Below the pieces are notes generated by a model. That model saw nothing but the letters and a program-made list of their open reading frames with translations. It was not told the origin of the DNA and did not search any database. DNA of 64,000 nt from Streptomyces sp. NBC_01314 (GTDB taxonomy: Bacteria > Actinomycetota > Actinomycetes > Streptomycetales > Streptomycetaceae), in the NCBI RefSeq assembly GCF_041435215.1, contig NZ_CP108394.1:1178001-1242000 (forward strand), given 5' to 3'. The position numbers and the translations under genes were made by a program. The number at the start of each line of letters is the position of its first letter. The stretch's first letter is position 1. Positions 8,996-19,106 of this stretch are shown piece after piece.

Positions 8996-9846
8996 GACAG
9001 CCTCCTGGCTGCGAATCGAAGGGATCGGAAGGAAGGACCGAGCGGACGACCGCTGTCGAAGCGGTCCCGCGCCGCCACCAGCAGCACCGTCGCCACCGCC
9101 GCGACCGCCGCCGCCGCGCCCTGCCCCTCGGCGGTGAAGGGCAGCGGCGTGCCGGACGCCAGCAGCCGGCTCAGTACCACCAGGGCGGTCCAGCCGGCAC
9201 CGACCAGCGCCGGTGCGAGGACGGGCCCCAGCCGGGCCGTCAACGCGACGCCCGTCGTGGTCAGCGCGAGCGCCGGCAGCAGCCAGCCGAGCGCCGCCAG
9301 GCCGAACGACGGCAGCGCCAGACTCGCCAGCACGCTCAGCACCGTCGTCGTCGACAGCACCGCGACCGTGCGCACCATCAGCAGACGGAAGGTGTGCATC
9401 GGCGCGACCACGGCCATCTCGTACGTCGGGTCGAGTCCCGGCCCGAAGGACAGCGCCACCCCCGCCAGCGGCAGCAGTGGCGCCGTGGCCAGCAGCATCA
9501 GCGGCGACGCGGCCAGTCCCACGCCGACCGCGAGCAGCAGGGTGAGCGCCACCGCGCCGAGCCAGGAGCGGCGCAGCACCGGAGTCGCCGCGAGCAGCCG
9601 CGCGGTGTGGTCGGCGATGCCGGCCCGGATCAGGAGCGATTCGGCGAAGCCCGGCCTGGGGGCGTCCAGTTCGGCGTCCAGCCGGGCCCAGCCCGCGCTG
9701 ATCTCGGCGGGCGGGACATGGACCGAGAGCGCGGTGCGACAGTCGGCGCAGGCGGCGAGGTGCGTTTCGACGGACCACAGCCGGGGCGCCGCCAGCACTC
9801 CGTCGGCGTACTCCCGCAGGTCCCCGTCATCGGCGTGCCAGCTCAT
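8992..9846 (-). CDS. Zinc-finger anti-sigma factor with six-helix membrane domain
   Basis: The N-terminal ~40 residues carry the zf-HC2 (ZAS) signature HLAACADC, with His29, Cys33 and Cys36, which binds and inhibits ECF sigma factors. Residues ~85 to 270 form about six membrane segments, more than the single helix of a minimal RsrA/RseA-type anti-sigma. The gene overlaps the sigma gene by ATGA (9843-9846) and the ATPase gene by ATGA. That makes it the presumed sensor that releases the sigma factor on an envelope or metabolic signal; the signal is not visible. Confidence 0.83.
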   Translation of the reverse strand: MSWHADDGDLREYADGVLAAPRLWSVETHLAACADCRTALSVHVPPAEISAGWARLDAELDAPRPGFAESLLIRAGIADHTARLLAATPVLRRSWLGAVALTLLLAVGVGLAASPLMLLATAPLLPLAGVALSFGPGLDPTYEMAVVAPMHTFRLLMVRTVAVLSTTTVLSVLASLALPSFGLAALGWLLPALALTTTGVALTARLGPVLAPALVGAGWTALVVLSRLLASGTPLPFTAEGQGAAAAVAAVATVLLVAARDRFDSGRPLGPSFRSLRFAARRLS

Positions 9847-10394
9847 GTCAGGCCTTCCCGCAGTTGCTTCCGGGCGCGCATGGCCCGGGTCTTGACGGTG
9901 CCCGGGGGAATGCCGAGCACGACCGCCGCCTCACGTGTCGTCAGACCGTCGATCACCGTGGCCTGCAGCACCGCCCGCAGCTCCGGCGAGAGCTCGGCCA
10001 GCGACCCCGCCAGGTCTCCGTGCCGCACCCGGGCCAGCACGTGTTCCTCGGCCGACACCTCGTCGCGCTGCCGCAGCCGGGCGAGCGCCTGCCGCAGTCG
10101 GCCGCGGGCCCCGTCGCCCCGCAGCGCGTCCACGAGGCGGCGTGAGCCGATCCGCCACAGCCAGCCCGCCACGTCACCTTCGCGCCGGTAGCGGGCGGCT
10201 CCCCGCCATACGTCGAGAAACGTCTCCTGTACGACGTCGTCGACCAGCGCCGGGTCTGCACACCGTCCGCGCAGCCGCAGCACGAGCCACGGTGCGTAGC
10301 GCCGGTACAGCTCTTCGAAGGCCCGACGGTCCCCGTCCGCGACCGCCCGCAACAGTTCGGCGTCACCCGGACTCCCTCGCTTCATCTCGCTCAC
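9843..10394 (-). CDS. ECF-family RNA polymerase sigma factor
   Basis: The 183-residue protein has region 2 (about residues 20-90, with DDVVQETFLDVWRGAARY) and region 4 (about 125-180, with the helix-turn-helix LTTREAAVVLGIPPGTVKTR). It has no region 3, as expected of ECF sigma factors. It heads a five-gene ATGA-linked operon with its anti-sigma factor and an ABC transporter. The GTG at 10394 is used here; an in-frame ATG at 10385 has better spacing to the upstream GAGGGGG and may be the true start. Which genes it controls, besides probably its own operon, is unknown. Confidence 0.9.
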   Translation of the reverse strand: MSEMKRGSPGDAELLRAVADGDRRAFEELYRRYAPWLVLRLRGRCADPALVDDVVQETFLDVWRGAARYRREGDVAGWLWRIGSRRLVDALRGDGARGRLRQALARLRQRDEVSAEEHVLARVRHGDLAGSLAELSPELRAVLQATVIDGLTTREAAVVLGIPPGTVKTRAMRARKQLREGLT

Positions 10395-10406
10395 ACCCCC
10401 TCATCG

Positions 10407-10428
10407 GACGAGACGCCCCGAACGGTTC
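10407..10428 (-). promoter_or_regulatory. Candidate ECF-type promoter of the sigma operon
   Basis: Read on the minus strand, GAAC (10428-10425) is followed after 14 bases by CGTC (10410-10407), resembling ECF -35/-10 elements. It is just upstream of the sigma gene, so it could be an autoregulatory promoter. Spacing is short and the leader would be only ~10-20 bases, so confidence is low. Confidence 0.3.
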
Positions 10429-10651
10429 ACCGAGCACGTGCCGAGTCTGGCGCGTACGGGAGTTGCTGTCGGAGCCCGATGGGAAGGTGAGTGACTGTCG
10501 TACGCCCCCTCGATGGAGTCATGGGACGAACCCGCCCCGTCTCACGGCCGGTCGGATCCTCCCTCACGAGGCCCGTCGGCCGGCGCCCGCAGCAGCCGGC
10601 CCCCCTCGTTGCCGGTCTCGTCGTACCCGGCGTCGGAGATCCGTTGCCGCT

Positions 10652-10680
10652 CGCGCGGGTCGTTCGGTGGCGACCGCGCG
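10652..10680 (-). terminator. Candidate terminator after kdpC
   Basis: An inverted repeat of about 10 bp with one bulged G (CGCGCGGGTCG / CGACCGCGCG) and an 8-base loop lies about 25 bases past the kdpC stop codon. No T-run is present, as is usual in this genus. The remainder of the 10395-10702 gap holds no gene. Confidence 0.4.
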
Positions 10681-10702
10681 CCGGGTGAGTCGGGTGGCTC
10701 CG

Positions 10703-11374
10703 TCAGTTCTTCGCCGCGAGTGCCTTGAGCGCGATGTTGAGTTCGAGGACGTTCACGCGGGGCTCACCGATGAAGCCGAGGGTGCGGCCGTCAGTGTGCT
10801 CGTCGACGAGTTCGCGCACCTGGTCGACGGGCAGCCCGTTCTTCTCCGCCACCCGGTGGATCTGGAGGTCGGCGTACCGCGGGGAGATGTCCGGGTCCAG
10901 GCCGGAACCGGAGGAGGTGACCGCGTCGGCGGGCACGTCGGACGGCTCGACCGTGTAGCCGGTCACGGAGTTGTCCTTGACCACGGCGGCCTTGGCGTCC
11001 TTCACCCACCGGATGAGCTCCTCGTTGTCGGCGGAGCGGTTGGTCGCACCGGAGAGGATGAGCTTGTACCGGGTGTTGACGCTGTTGGTGCCGAGGCCGT
11101 TGGCGGGGCGGCCCTGGAACCACTTCAGGTCGGCCTCCGGGGTCTCCTGCCCCTTCTTGAGCGGCAGGTCGTACGCCTGCCCGATGAGCGAGGAGCCGAC
11201 GACCTGGCCGGTGTGGTCCTTGATCTCGGACCCGTCCGCCTTGTCGTGGAAGAGGGCCTGGGCGAAGCCGGTGACGACCAGCGGGTAGACGACCCCGGTG
11301 ACGAGCGTCAGCACGAGCAGGGCCCGCAGGCCCGCCCCCAGCAGGCGGACGGTGTTCGCAAGGGAGGTGTTCAT
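10703..11374 (-). CDS. kdpC: Potassium-transporting ATPase subunit C
   Basis: The 223-residue protein has one N-terminal membrane helix followed by a periplasm-facing domain. It contains the KdpC signatures GSSLIGQ, a WFQGRP motif, SGSGLDPDISP and a C-terminal LGFIGEPRVNVLELN. KdpC stabilises the KdpFABC complex and raises nucleotide affinity of KdpB. The ATG at 11374 follows the kdpB stop by 5 bases, with AAGGA inside the end of kdpB, so translation is probably coupled. Confidence 0.96.
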   Translation of the reverse strand: MNTSLANTVRLLGAGLRALLVLTLVTGVVYPLVVTGFAQALFHDKADGSEIKDHTGQVVGSSLIGQAYDLPLKKGQETPEADLKWFQGRPANGLGTNSVNTRYKLILSGATNRSADNEELIRWVKDAKAAVVKDNSVTGYTVEPSDVPADAVTSSGSGLDPDISPRYADLQIHRVAEKNGLPVDQVRELVDEHTDGRTLGFIGEPRVNVLELNIALKALAAKN

Positions 11375-11379
11375 GTCCT

Positions 11380-13518
11380 TCAGCCGATCCCGGGGATGAG
11401 CGAGACGAGTACGTCGATGATCTTGATGCCGACGAAGGGCGCGACGAGACCGCCGAGACCGTAGACGGCGAGGTTGCGGCGGAGCAGCCTGTCGGCGCTG
11501 ACCGGCCGGTACCGCACTCCCTTCAGGGCGAGCGGCACGAGCGCGATGATGATCAGCGCGTTGAAGACGACCGCGGAGAGGATCGCGGAGTCCGGCGAGG
11601 ACAGCCGCATGATGTTGAGCCTGTCCAGGCCCGGGTAGACGGCCGCGAACAGCGCCGGGATGATCGCGAAGTACTTCGCGACGTCGTTGGCGATCGAGAA
11701 CGTCGTCAACGCGCCCCGGGTGATGAGGAGTTGCTTGCCGATCTCGACGATCTCGATGAGCTTGGTCGGGTTGGAGTCGAGGTCGACCATGTTGCCGGCC
11801 TCCTTGGCTGCCGAGGTCCCGGTGTTCATGGCCACACCCACGTCCGCCTGGGCCAGCGCGGGCGCGTCGTTCGTGCCGTCGCCGGTCATCGCGACGAGCT
11901 TGCCGCCGGCCTGCTCCCGCTTGATGAGGGCCATCTTGTCCTCGGGGGTGGCCTCGGCGAGGAAGTCGTCGACGCCCGCCTCCTCGGCGATCGCCTTCGC
12001 GGTCAACGGGTTGTCGCCCGTGATCATGACGGTCCTGATGCCCATGCGCCGCAGTTCCTCGAACCGCTCCCGCATGCCGTCCTTGACGACGTCCTTGAGG
12101 TGGACGACGCCCAACACCCGTGCTCCGTCGGCGTCCTCGACCGCCACCAGCAGGGGTGTGCCGCCCGCCCCGGCGATCCGGTCGGCGATCCCGCCCGCGT
12201 CCTCGGCGACCGTGCCGCCCCGCTCCCGCACCCAGGCGGCGACCGAACCGGCCGCGCCCTTGCGGACCCTGCGCCCGTCGACGTCGACACCCGACATCCG
12301 GGTCCGGGCGGTGAAGGCGATCCACTCGGCGCCGGCAAGCTCGCCCTGCACGCGCTCACGCAGACCGTACTTCTCCTTCGCGAGTACGACGATGGAACGG
12401 CCCTCGGGCGTCTCGTCGGCCAGCGAGGAGAGCTGGGCGGCGTCCGCGAGGTCGGCCTCCGGCGTCCCGGTCACCGGCACGAACTCCGCCGCCCGGCGGT
12501 TGCCGAGCGTGATGGTGCCGGTCTTGTCGAGCAGCAGTGTGGAGACGTCACCGGCGGCCTCGACGGCCCGTCCGGACATCGCCAGGACGTTGCGCTGCAC
12601 GAGGCGGTCCATACCGGCGATACCGATGGCGGACAGCAGCGCGCCGATGGTGGTCGGGATCAGACAGACCAGCAGGGCCACCAGCACGACCATCGTGAGG
12701 TGCGTGCCCGCGTGGTCCGCGAACGGGGGCAGGGTCGCCACCGCCAGCAGGAACACGATCGTCAGCGACGCCAGCAGGACGTTGAGCGCGATCTCGTTGG
12801 GCGTCTTCTGCCGGGCCGCGCCCTCGACCAGACTGATCATCCGGTCGATGAAGCTCTCACCGGGCCTGGTCGTGATCTTGATGACGATGCGGTCGGAGAG
12901 GACCTTCGTCCCACCGGTGACGGCGGACCGGTCACCGCCGGACTCCCGGATGACCGGGGCCGACTCGCCGGTGATCGCCGACTCGTCGACCGACGCGACA
13001 CCTTCGACGACGTCACCGTCGCCGGGGATGATGTCGCCGGCCTCGCAGACGATGCGGTCGCCGACGCGGAGTCCGGTGCCGGGCACGCGTTCCTCGCTCG
13101 CTCCGTCCGGGGAGAGCCGACGGGCGACGGTATCCGTCCGGGCCCTGCGCAGGGTGTCGGCCTGCGCCTTGCCGCGCCCCTCCGCGACCGCCTCCGCGAG
13201 GTTGGCGAAGATCACGGTCAGCCAGAGCCAGGCACTGATCGTCCAGCCGAACCAGTCGGTCGGGTCCCTGAACGAGAAGAGCGTGGTCAGCACGGACCCG
13301 ACCAACACCACGAACATGACGGGCGACTTGACCATCACACGCGGGTCGAGCTTGCGGAGGGCGTCCGGCAGCGACCTGACCAGTTGCCTGGGGTCGAAGA
13401 GCCCGGCACCGCCCCGGCCCTCGCCGGACCGGTGCCCGCTGGGTACGTCGCCGTGCGGCGCCCGGGCTGGAGTGAGTGTGGACATCGCGTCCTCGTGCTT
13501 CGTTACGTCGGTGGTCAT
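11380..13518 (-). CDS. kdpB: Potassium-transporting P-type ATPase subunit B
   Basis: The 712-residue P-type ATPase energises high-affinity K+ uptake with KdpA. Visible motifs are TGES (residues 183-186, actuator), LLLDKTGT with the phosphorylated Asp331, the KGAAGS ATP-binding region, MITGDNPLT and [10 protein letters not shown]. Membrane segments flank these as in the family. It starts at ATG 13518, overlapping the kdpA stop codon (ATGA). An in-frame ATG 11 codons later is possible. A ~40-residue Gly/Arg-rich N-terminal extension precedes the conserved core. Confidence 0.97.
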   Translation of the reverse strand: MTTDVTKHEDAMSTLTPARAPHGDVPSGHRSGEGRGGAGLFDPRQLVRSLPDALRKLDPRVMVKSPVMFVVLVGSVLTTLFSFRDPTDWFGWTISAWLWLTVIFANLAEAVAEGRGKAQADTLRRARTDTVARRLSPDGASEERVPGTGLRVGDRIVCEAGDIIPGDGDVVEGVASVDESAITGESAPVIRESGGDRSAVTGGTKVLSDRIVIKITTRPGESFIDRMISLVEGAARQKTPNEIALNVLLASLTIVFLLAVATLPPFADHAGTHLTMVVLVALLVCLIPTTIGALLSAIGIAGMDRLVQRNVLAMSGRAVEAAGDVSTLLLDKTGTITLGNRRAAEFVPVTGTPEADLADAAQLSSLADETPEGRSIVVLAKEKYGLRERVQGELAGAEWIAFTARTRMSGVDVDGRRVRKGAAGSVAAWVRERGGTVAEDAGGIADRIAGAGGTPLLVAVEDADGARVLGVVHLKDVVKDGMRERFEELRRMGIRTVMITGDNPLTAKAIAEEAGVDDFLAEATPEDKMALIKREQAGGKLVAMTGDGTNDAPALAQADVGVAMNTGTSAAKEAGNMVDLDSNPTKLIEIVEIGKQLLITRGALTTFSIANDVAKYFAIIPALFAAVYPGLDRLNIMRLSSPDSAILSAVVFNALIIIALVPLALKGVRYRPVSADRLLRRNLAVYGLGGLVAPFVGIKIIDVLVSLIPGIG

Positions 13519-15179
13519 GACGCCAGCCCTTCGGCGAGCGGGCCCAGCGCGAGGGCCGGGAAGTAGGTCAGCCCGGCGATGATCAGGATCGAACCCACCA
13601 ACAACCCTGTGAACAGGGGCTTTTCGGTACGCAGTGTGCCCGCCGTCACCGGCACGGGTCTCTGCTCCGCGAGCGAACCGGCGAGGGCGAGGACGAAGAT
13701 CATCGGCACGAACCGGCCGAGCAGCATCGCGATACCGAGGGTGCTGTTGAACCACTCGGTGTCGGCGTTCAGCCCGGCGAAGGCCGAGCCGTTGTTGTTC
13801 GACGCGGACGTGTAGGCGTAGAGGATCTCGGAGAATCCGTGCGCGCCGGAGTTCGTCATGGAGTGGCCCGGTGTCGGCAGTGCCATGGCCGCCGCCGTGA
13901 AGACGAGCACCAGCGCGGGCGTGACGAGGATGTAGCAGGCGGCGAGCTTGATCTCGCGGGTGCCGATCTTCCTGCCCAGGTACTCGGGTGTACGGCCGAC
14001 CATCAGCCCCGCGATGAAGACGGCGATGATCGCCATGATGAGCATGCCGTAGAGGCCGGAGCCGGTGCCGCCGGGCGCGATCTCGCCCAGCATCATGCCC
14101 AGCATGGTGATCCCACCGCCGAGGCCGGTGAAGGAGGAGTGGAAGGAGTCCACCGCACCCGTGGAGGTGAGCGTGGTCGAGACGGCGAAGAGGGACGAAC
14201 CGCCGACACCGAACCGGACCTCCTTGCCCTCCATCGCGCCACCGGCGAGCTGCGGCGCCGGGCCGTGGTGGGCGAACTCGGTCCACATCATCAGCGCCAC
14301 GAACCCGACCCAGATGATGGCCATGGTGGCGAGGATCGCGTAGCCCTGCTTGACGCTGCCGACCATGGTCCCGAAGGTGCGGGTGAGGGCGAAGGGGATG
14401 ACGAGCATCAGGAAGATCTCGAGGAGGTTCGTGAAGGGCGTCGGATTCTCGAACGGGTGGGCGGAGTTGGCGTTGAAGACGCCGCCGCCGTTCGTGCCGA
14501 CCTCCTTGATGGCCTCCGTCGAGGCGACCGCGCCACCGTTCCACTGCTGCGAGCCGCCCATGAACTGTCCGACCTCGTGGATGCCGGAGAAGTTCTGGAT
14601 GGCGCCGCAGGCGACCAGCACGACGGCCGCGATCAGCGACAGCGGCAGCAGGATGCGGGTGACCCCGCGCACCAGGTCGGCCCAGAAGTTGCCGAGTTCA
14701 CCACTTCGGGACCTGGCGAAGCCCCGTACGAGGGCCACGGCCACCGCCATGCCGACGGCGGCCGACACGAAGTTCTGTACGGCGAGACCGGCGACCTGCA
14801 CGACATGGCCCATGGCCTGTTCGCCGTAGTACGACTGCCAGTTGGTGTTGGTCACGAAGGACGCGGCGGTGTTGAACGCCTGGTCCGGGTCGATGGAGGC
14901 GAAGCCCAGCGAGCCGGGCAGGACGCCCTGGAGCCGTTGGAGGAGGTAGAGGAAGAGGACGCCGACGACGGAGAAGGCGAGGATGCCGCGCAGGTACGCG
15001 GGCCAGCGCATCTCGGTGTCGGGGTCGGCGCCGATGCCCCTGTAGAGCCACTTCTCGACGCGCCAGTGCTTGTCGGAGGAGTAGACCCCGGCCATGTGGT
15101 CGCCGAGGGGACGGTGGGCGAGGGCCAGCGCCGCCATCAGGGCGAGCAGTTGGAGGATGCCGGCAGGTACGGGACCCAT
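13515..15179 (-). CDS. kdpA: Potassium-transporting ATPase subunit A (K+-selective channel-like subunit)
   Basis: The 554-residue, ~10-helix membrane protein has the four selectivity-filter-like loops of Kdp[41 protein letters not shown] and [14 protein letters not shown]. Length matches the family (about 557). It binds and conducts K+ in KdpFABC. Its ATG (15179) lies 8 bases after the kdpF stop; the GGAGAGG at the end of kdpF is somewhat distant, suggesting coupling to kdpF translation. Confidence 0.97.
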   Translation of the reverse strand: MGPVPAGILQLLALMAALALAHRPLGDHMAGVYSSDKHWRVEKWLYRGIGADPDTEMRWPAYLRGILAFSVVGVLFLYLLQRLQGVLPGSLGFASIDPDQAFNTAASFVTNTNWQSYYGEQAMGHVVQVAGLAVQNFVSAAVGMAVAVALVRGFARSRSGELGNFWADLVRGVTRILLPLSLIAAVVLVACGAIQNFSGIHEVGQFMGGSQQWNGGAVASTEAIKEVGTNGGGVFNANSAHPFENPTPFTNLLEIFLMLVIPFALTRTFGTMVGSVKQGYAILATMAIIWVGFVALMMWTEFAHHGPAPQLAGGAMEGKEVRFGVGGSSLFAVSTTLTSTGAVDSFHSSFTGLGGGITMLGMMLGEIAPGGTGSGLYGMLIMAIIAVFIAGLMVGRTPEYLGRKIGTREIKLAACYILVTPALVLVFTAAAMALPTPGHSMTNSGAHGFSEILYAYTSASNNNGSAFAGLNADTEWFNSTLGIAMLLGRFVPMIFVLALAGSLAEQRPVPVTAGTLRTEKPLFTGLLVGSILIIAGLTYFPALALGPLAEGLAS

Positions 15180-15187
15180 GACGGTGC

Positions 15188-15277
15188 TCAGAACCTCTCC
15201 GGGAAGATCAGGGCGAGGACGAGATAGCCCAGCAGGGCGACGGCCACGACCAGGCCGACGACGTTCTCGACGGTCAC
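15188..15277 (-). CDS. kdpF: Potassium-transporting ATPase subunit F (29 residues)
   Basis: A GTG-started 29-codon frame immediately upstream of kdpA encodes a single hydrophobic helix ending in LALIFPERF*. The PERF ending and position are typical of KdpF, the small lipid-like subunit stabilising KdpABC. Its GTG overlaps the stop codon of the small gene upstream (GTGA at 15274-15277). Confidence 0.9.
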   Translation of the reverse strand: MTVENVVGLVVAVALLGYLVLALIFPERF

Positions 15278-15357
15278 AGCCGGGTCACCCCCTTGGCGAC
15301 CAGAGCCACCAGCGCGAACACCGCGACCGTGACGACGACGAAGGCCACATCGGCCAT
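15274..15357 (-). CDS. 27-residue membrane peptide preceding kdpF
   Basis: An ATG at 15357 with AGGAG 6 bases upstream opens a 27-codon frame starting [20 protein letters not shown] and ending VTRL. It is one transmembrane helix with a short basic tail. The gene overlaps kdpF by GTGA, so it is the first gene of the kdp operon. The strong ribosome binding site and overlap argue that it is translated. I know no named function; it could be a second small subunit of the pump or a regulatory peptide. Confidence 0.72.
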   Translation of the reverse strand: MADVAFVVVTVAVFALVALVAKGVTRL

Positions 15358-15439
15358 CGCGAACTCCTAGAGCTGGAAGAGGTTCGGAAGAGAAGCGGAC
15401 GATGAAAGGAAACGCCCTCCCTCGCCGGAATCGATCGGC

Positions 15440-15593
15440 CTTGACACGTCCCTGACGGCGATACCGGCACCTTTGACGGACCTCTTACGCGCAGGCGTCC
15501 GCGCCCCGGAGACAGCGGGTGGCGCGCGGATGAAGCGGGGCAGCGACTCGACGGCGGGGACTGCGTCGGCGCAGACCTTAACGCGGTCTTGAC
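15440..15593. promoter_or_regulatory. Three paired direct repeats, probable KdpE/OmpR-family binding sites
   Basis: On the plus strand, CTTGAC/CCTGAC (15440, 15451), TTTGAC/TCTTAC (15472, 15483) and CTTAAC/CTTGAC (15577, 15588) form three pairs. In every pair the two half-sites start exactly 11 bp apart. Tandem half-sites at 11-bp spacing are the hallmark of OmpR/PhoB-family response regulators. They sit in the 344-bp region between kdp (minus) and the APC transporter (plus). KdpE is the obvious candidate, but no kdpDE genes are in the window. Confidence 0.6.
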
Positions 15594-15701
15594 GCCGCCC
15601 GGCCCCTCTTCCCATGGCCTGGGCATCACGCGTTGCCTACGCTGATGCGGCGGTCTTGCGATGGCCGGAAACGTTCGTATCACCGCACGTCAGGAGCGTT
15701 C

Positions 15702-17657
15702 ATGGCCACCACGGTGGACACCCGTACCAGCCGCCTGCGGGCATGGATGCTGGAGGGCCTGTCCGATATGGGCAAGGGCGGCGGCCACACCGGAGCACAC
15801 GCCGATCCGGAGCCCGCGCACCAGGGTCAGCCCTGGTGGCGGGTGATGTGCCTGACCGGCGTCGACTACTTCTCCACCCTCGGCTACCAGCCGGGCATCG
15901 CCGCCCTCGCCGCCGGTCTCCTCTCCCCCGTGGCGACCATCGTCCTCGTGATCGTCACCCTCGCCGGCGCGCTCCCCGTCTACCGTCGCGTGGCCGAGGA
16001 GAGCCCCCGGGGCGAGGGCTCGATCGCGATGCTGGAGCGCCTGCTGACCTTCTGGAAGGGCAAGCTCTTCGTCCTGACCCTGCTGGGCTTCGCGGCGACC
16101 GACTTCCTGATCACGATCACTCTCTCGGCAGCCGACGCCTCGACCCACCTGATCGAGAACCCTCACCTCACCGACGCCCTGCACGACCGGCAGCTCCTGA
16201 TCACACTCATCCTCATCGCCCTGCTGGGCGCGGTCTTCCTCAAGGGCTTCCTGGAGGCCATCGGCGTCGCGGTGGTCCTGGTGGGCGCCTACCTCGCGCT
16301 GAACGTCGTGGTCGTGGCCGTGGGCCTGTGGCATGTGGTCACGGAGGGCCATGTCGTCACCGACTGGTCGACGGCACTGACCGCCGAGCACGGAAACGTT
16401 CTGGCCATGATCGGCGTGGCCCTCCTGGTCTTCCCCAAGCTGGCCCTCGGCCTGTCCGGGTTCGAGACCGGTGTGGCGGTCATGCCGCATGTGCGGGGAG
16501 AGCCGGGCGACACGGAGGAGCATCCGAAGGGCCGCATCCGGGACACGAAGAAGCTCCTGACCGCGGCCGCCGTGATCATGAGCGTCTTCCTGATCTGCAC
16601 GAGCTTCATCACGACCCTCCTCATCCCGGAGAAGGAGTTCGAGCCGGGCGGCGACGCCAACGGGCGCGCGCTGGCGTATCTGGCGCACGACTACCTGGGC
16701 AACGTGTTCGGCACGGTCTACGACGTCTCCACGATCGCCATCCTCTGGTTCGCGGGCGCGTCCGCCATGGCCGGTCTGCTGAACCTGATGCCGCGCTACC
16801 TCCCCCGGTACGGCATGGCCCCGCACTGGGCCCGCGCGGTCCGCCCCATGGTCATCGTCTTCACCCTCGTCGGTTTCCTCGTCACCTGGATCTTCGACGC
16901 GGACGTGAACGCCCAGGGCGGCGCCTACGCGACCGGCGTCCTGGTCCTCATCTCCTCGGCGGCGATCGCGGTGACCATCGCCGCCCGCAAGGCCGGCCAG
17001 CGCAACTGGACCATCGCCTTCGGCGTCATCTCGGCGGTCTTCCTCTACACGACCGTCCTGAACGTCATCGAACGCCCCGACGGTGTGAAGATCGGCGCCT
17101 GCTTCATCGCCGGCATCATCCTGGTCTCGCTCCTCTCCCGCCTGGCCCGCGCCTTCGAGCTTCGCGTGACGAGTGTGCGGCTGGACGACATGGCGGAACG
17201 TTTCGTACGGGACATCTCCCACCGCAAGATCCGCTTCATCGCCAACGAGCCCGACCACCGTGACCTCACCGAGTACCGGGAGAAGATCGAGCAGATCCGC
17301 CACGACAACGACGTCCCCACCGCCGAGGACTTCGTCTTCGTGGAGGTGACGGTGACGGACCCGTCGGAGTTCGAGGCGGGCCTGACGGTCCGGGGCGAAG
17401 TGATGCACGGCCGCTACCGCGTACTGACGCTGGAATCCTCCTCGATCCCCAACGCCCTGGCCGCCCTGCTCCTGCACGTCCGTGACACGACCGGCGCGAT
17501 ACCGCACATCTACTTCGAGTGGACGGAAGGAGGCCCCTTCGCCAACTTCCTCCGCTTCTTCCTCTTCGGCCAGGGCGAGGTCGCCCCCGTCACCCGAGAG
17601 GTCCTGCGCGAGGCCGAACGCAACCGGTCCCGCCGCCCCCGGGTGCACGTGGGCTGA
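15702..17657 (+). CDS. APC-superfamily transporter, KimA-like (possible K+ importer)
   Basis: The 651-residue protein has an APC core of ~12 membrane segments (about residues 55-500), opening with [20 protein letters not shown], the equivalent of the unwound first helix. A soluble C-terminal domain of ~150 residues follows. Core plus cytosolic tail resembles KimA/KUP-type potassium importers more than standard ~480-residue amino acid permeases. Divergence from kdp across shared direct repeats supports a role in K+ supply; substrate remains inference, and an amino acid is the alternative. The ATG at 15702 has AGGAG 6 bases upstream. Confidence 0.75.
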   Translation: MATTVDTRTSRLRAWMLEGLSDMGKGGGHTGAHADPEPAHQGQPWWRVMCLTGVDYFSTLGYQPGIAALAAGLLSPVATIVLVIVTLAGALPVYRRVAEESPRGEGSIAMLERLLTFWKGKLFVLTLLGFAATDFLITITLSAADASTHLIENPHLTDALHDRQLLITLILIALLGAVFLKGFLEAIGVAVVLVGAYLALNVVVVAVGLWHVVTEGHVVTDWSTALTAEHGNVLAMIGVALLVFPKLALGLSGFETGVAVMPHVRGEPGDTEEHPKGRIRDTKKLLTAAAVIMSVFLICTSFITTLLIPEKEFEPGGDANGRALAYLAHDYLGNVFGTVYDVSTIAILWFAGASAMAGLLNLMPRYLPRYGMAPHWARAVRPMVIVFTLVGFLVTWIFDADVNAQGGAYATGVLVLISSAAIAVTIAARKAGQRNWTIAFGVISAVFLYTTVLNVIERPDGVKIGACFIAGIILVSLLSRLARAFELRVTSVRLDDMAERFVRDISHRKIRFIANEPDHRDLTEYREKIEQIRHDNDVPTAEDFVFVEVTVTDPSEFEAGLTVRGEVMHGRYRVLTLESSSIPNALAALLLHVRDTTGAIPHIYFEWTEGGPFANFLRFFLFGQGEVAPVTREVLREAERNRSRRPRVHVG

Positions 17658-17852
17658 CCGGCCGACGGCGGAGGGTGATCGCGGCCGGCCGGGCCAGGGT
17701 GCGGTGGACCGTCCGGTCGGCGGCGCGGAGAGTGGTGGCGGTGTCGCGTGCTGCGCCGGTGCCGGGGTGCGGCCCGGGATGGTTGTGAGGGCGCGTTCGT
17801 GCCTGCGGCGATGAGCGGCGCGTCGTCACCGCGGGCGGCGAGGCCGGCGGGC

Positions 17853-19106
17853 TCAGGCCCGTACCACCGCGGCGAGGTCTACCAGCAGGACGTCGGCCAC
17901 CAGTTCCTCGACCACCGCGGTGCCGTGGCCGAGGATGGCGGGGGTCAGTTCGGGGTCCCAGGGTGCTTCGGTGAGACGGCCGGGCCCGGGGCCGTTCGGG
18001 GTGCGGGCGACCGCGGCACGGTAGTCGGCCGCCGCCATGCGCCAGGGCCGGGCCGGTGTCTTGTCCAGGAGATACGCGGCGATACGGATGCCTTCGCCGT
18101 CGAAGTCGCCGTGGTGACGGAGGGTCGCGCCGTGGTCCGCGAGGAGGCGGAGAAGGTGGACGACCGCACTGTTGGGCCAGCCGGACGTGCACACGAGCGG
18201 CGGACAGGCCGGGCCGAAGCGGCGTACGGCCAGGGCCAGGATGCTGGGGTTCTCGACGGCGTGGACGACGGGCGCGGGCTCCGCGGCGAGGGCGAACTCG
18301 CCCGGGGCCCGCAGTTGGGCGAGGGTCAGGGCGGCGCCCTGTCCGGCCTCGGCGCAGACGCGGGTCACACGGGCGAGCGGGCCGTCGCCGGACGGGCGCA
18401 GTCCGCCGACGAGAACGGTGGCGGACAGATCGTCGTCGGCGACACCCGCACGCGTCCACAAGGCGCGCCGGTCCGCCGCGGACCGCGGCGGGGCGCTGTC
18501 GTGGAGGGCCGCCAGCGCGCGCAGGACGAGGGCGGACAGGCGCGTGCCGTCGTCGAGGGCGTGCGAGTCGCCCCTCAGGACCCGGGCCGCGAACACGGGC
18601 AGTGGCTCCGCCTCGGCGGGCAGCGCCGCGAGCACGGTCAGTGCGTCGGTCAGCTGGGACCGGGTGCGTTCCGGTGAGCCGCCGACCAGGCCGGCGGCTC
18701 GGCAGGAGGCGGCCCAGTCGGCGAGCGCGGGCTGGGCCCGCACGATGGCGTGACCGTCCAACCAGGCCCACAGTTCGGCCCGTTCGCCTTCCTGGCGGCG
18801 TCGTTCGCCGGCGCGGTCGTCGAGGGGACCGACGAGTTCGGTGACGGTTTCGCGTACCGTCCGGCCCCACAGTTCGGTGACGGCCTCCTCCAGGCGGGCC
18901 AGGGCGACAAAGGGGGCGGGGTCCGGCAGCCGGTCCAGACCGAGCAGGTCGGCGAGGGCCTCGCGCTGGGCGTCGTCGAGCGGTCCGAGACGCACCCGGG
19001 TGACGGGGCGGCCGGAGGAGAGCCGGCGGTGGACCGTGTGCCAGAGCGTGCGGAGTTCGGGCCGGCGCAGGGTGCGTTCGCCCAGGGCCTGTTCGCGTGG
19101 GGTCAT
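17853..19106 (-). CDS. jetD: Wadjet JetD-like nuclease subunit (TIGR02679/DUF2399 family)
   Basis: The 417-residue protein is the last gene of the four-gene set. Its C-terminal domain is Toprim-like: VENPS (Glu ~285) and HHGDFDGEG (Asp ~334 and ~336) provide the acidic metal-binding residues of topoisomerase VI A/Spo11-related nucleases. In studied Wadjet systems JetD cleaves circular DNA after the SMC complex extrudes it. The ATG overlaps the jetC stop codon (ATGA, 19103-19106). The catalytic residues look intact, so activity is plausible. Confidence 0.88.
   Translation of the reverse strand: MTPREQALGERTLRRPELRTLWHTVHRRLSSGRPVTRVRLGPLDDAQREALADLLGLDRLPDPAPFVALARLEEAVTELWGRTVRETVTELVGPLDDRAGERRRQEGERAELWAWLDGHAIVRAQPALADWAASCRAAGLVGGSPERTRSQLTDALTVLAALPAEAEPLPVFAARVLRGDSHALDDGTRLSALVLRALAALHDSAPPRSAADRRALWTRAGVADDDLSATVLVGGLRPSGDGPLARVTRVCAEAGQGAALTLAQLRAPGEFALAAEPAPVVHAVENPSILALAVRRFGPACPPLVCTSGWPNSAVVHLLRLLADHGATLRHHGDFDGEGIRIAAYLLDKTPARPWRMAAADYRAAVARTPNGPGPGRLTEAPWDPELTPAILGHGTAVVEELVADVLLVDLAAVVRA

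Noticed and set aside
15358..15701. c-di-AMP (ydaO-type) riboswitch before the KimA-like gene
   Set aside because: I could not find the conserved core elements; the region is better explained by direct-repeat protein sites.
17658..17852. Terminator between the APC transporter and jetD
   Set aside because: Only scattered short complementary GC stretches are present; no clean hairpin.
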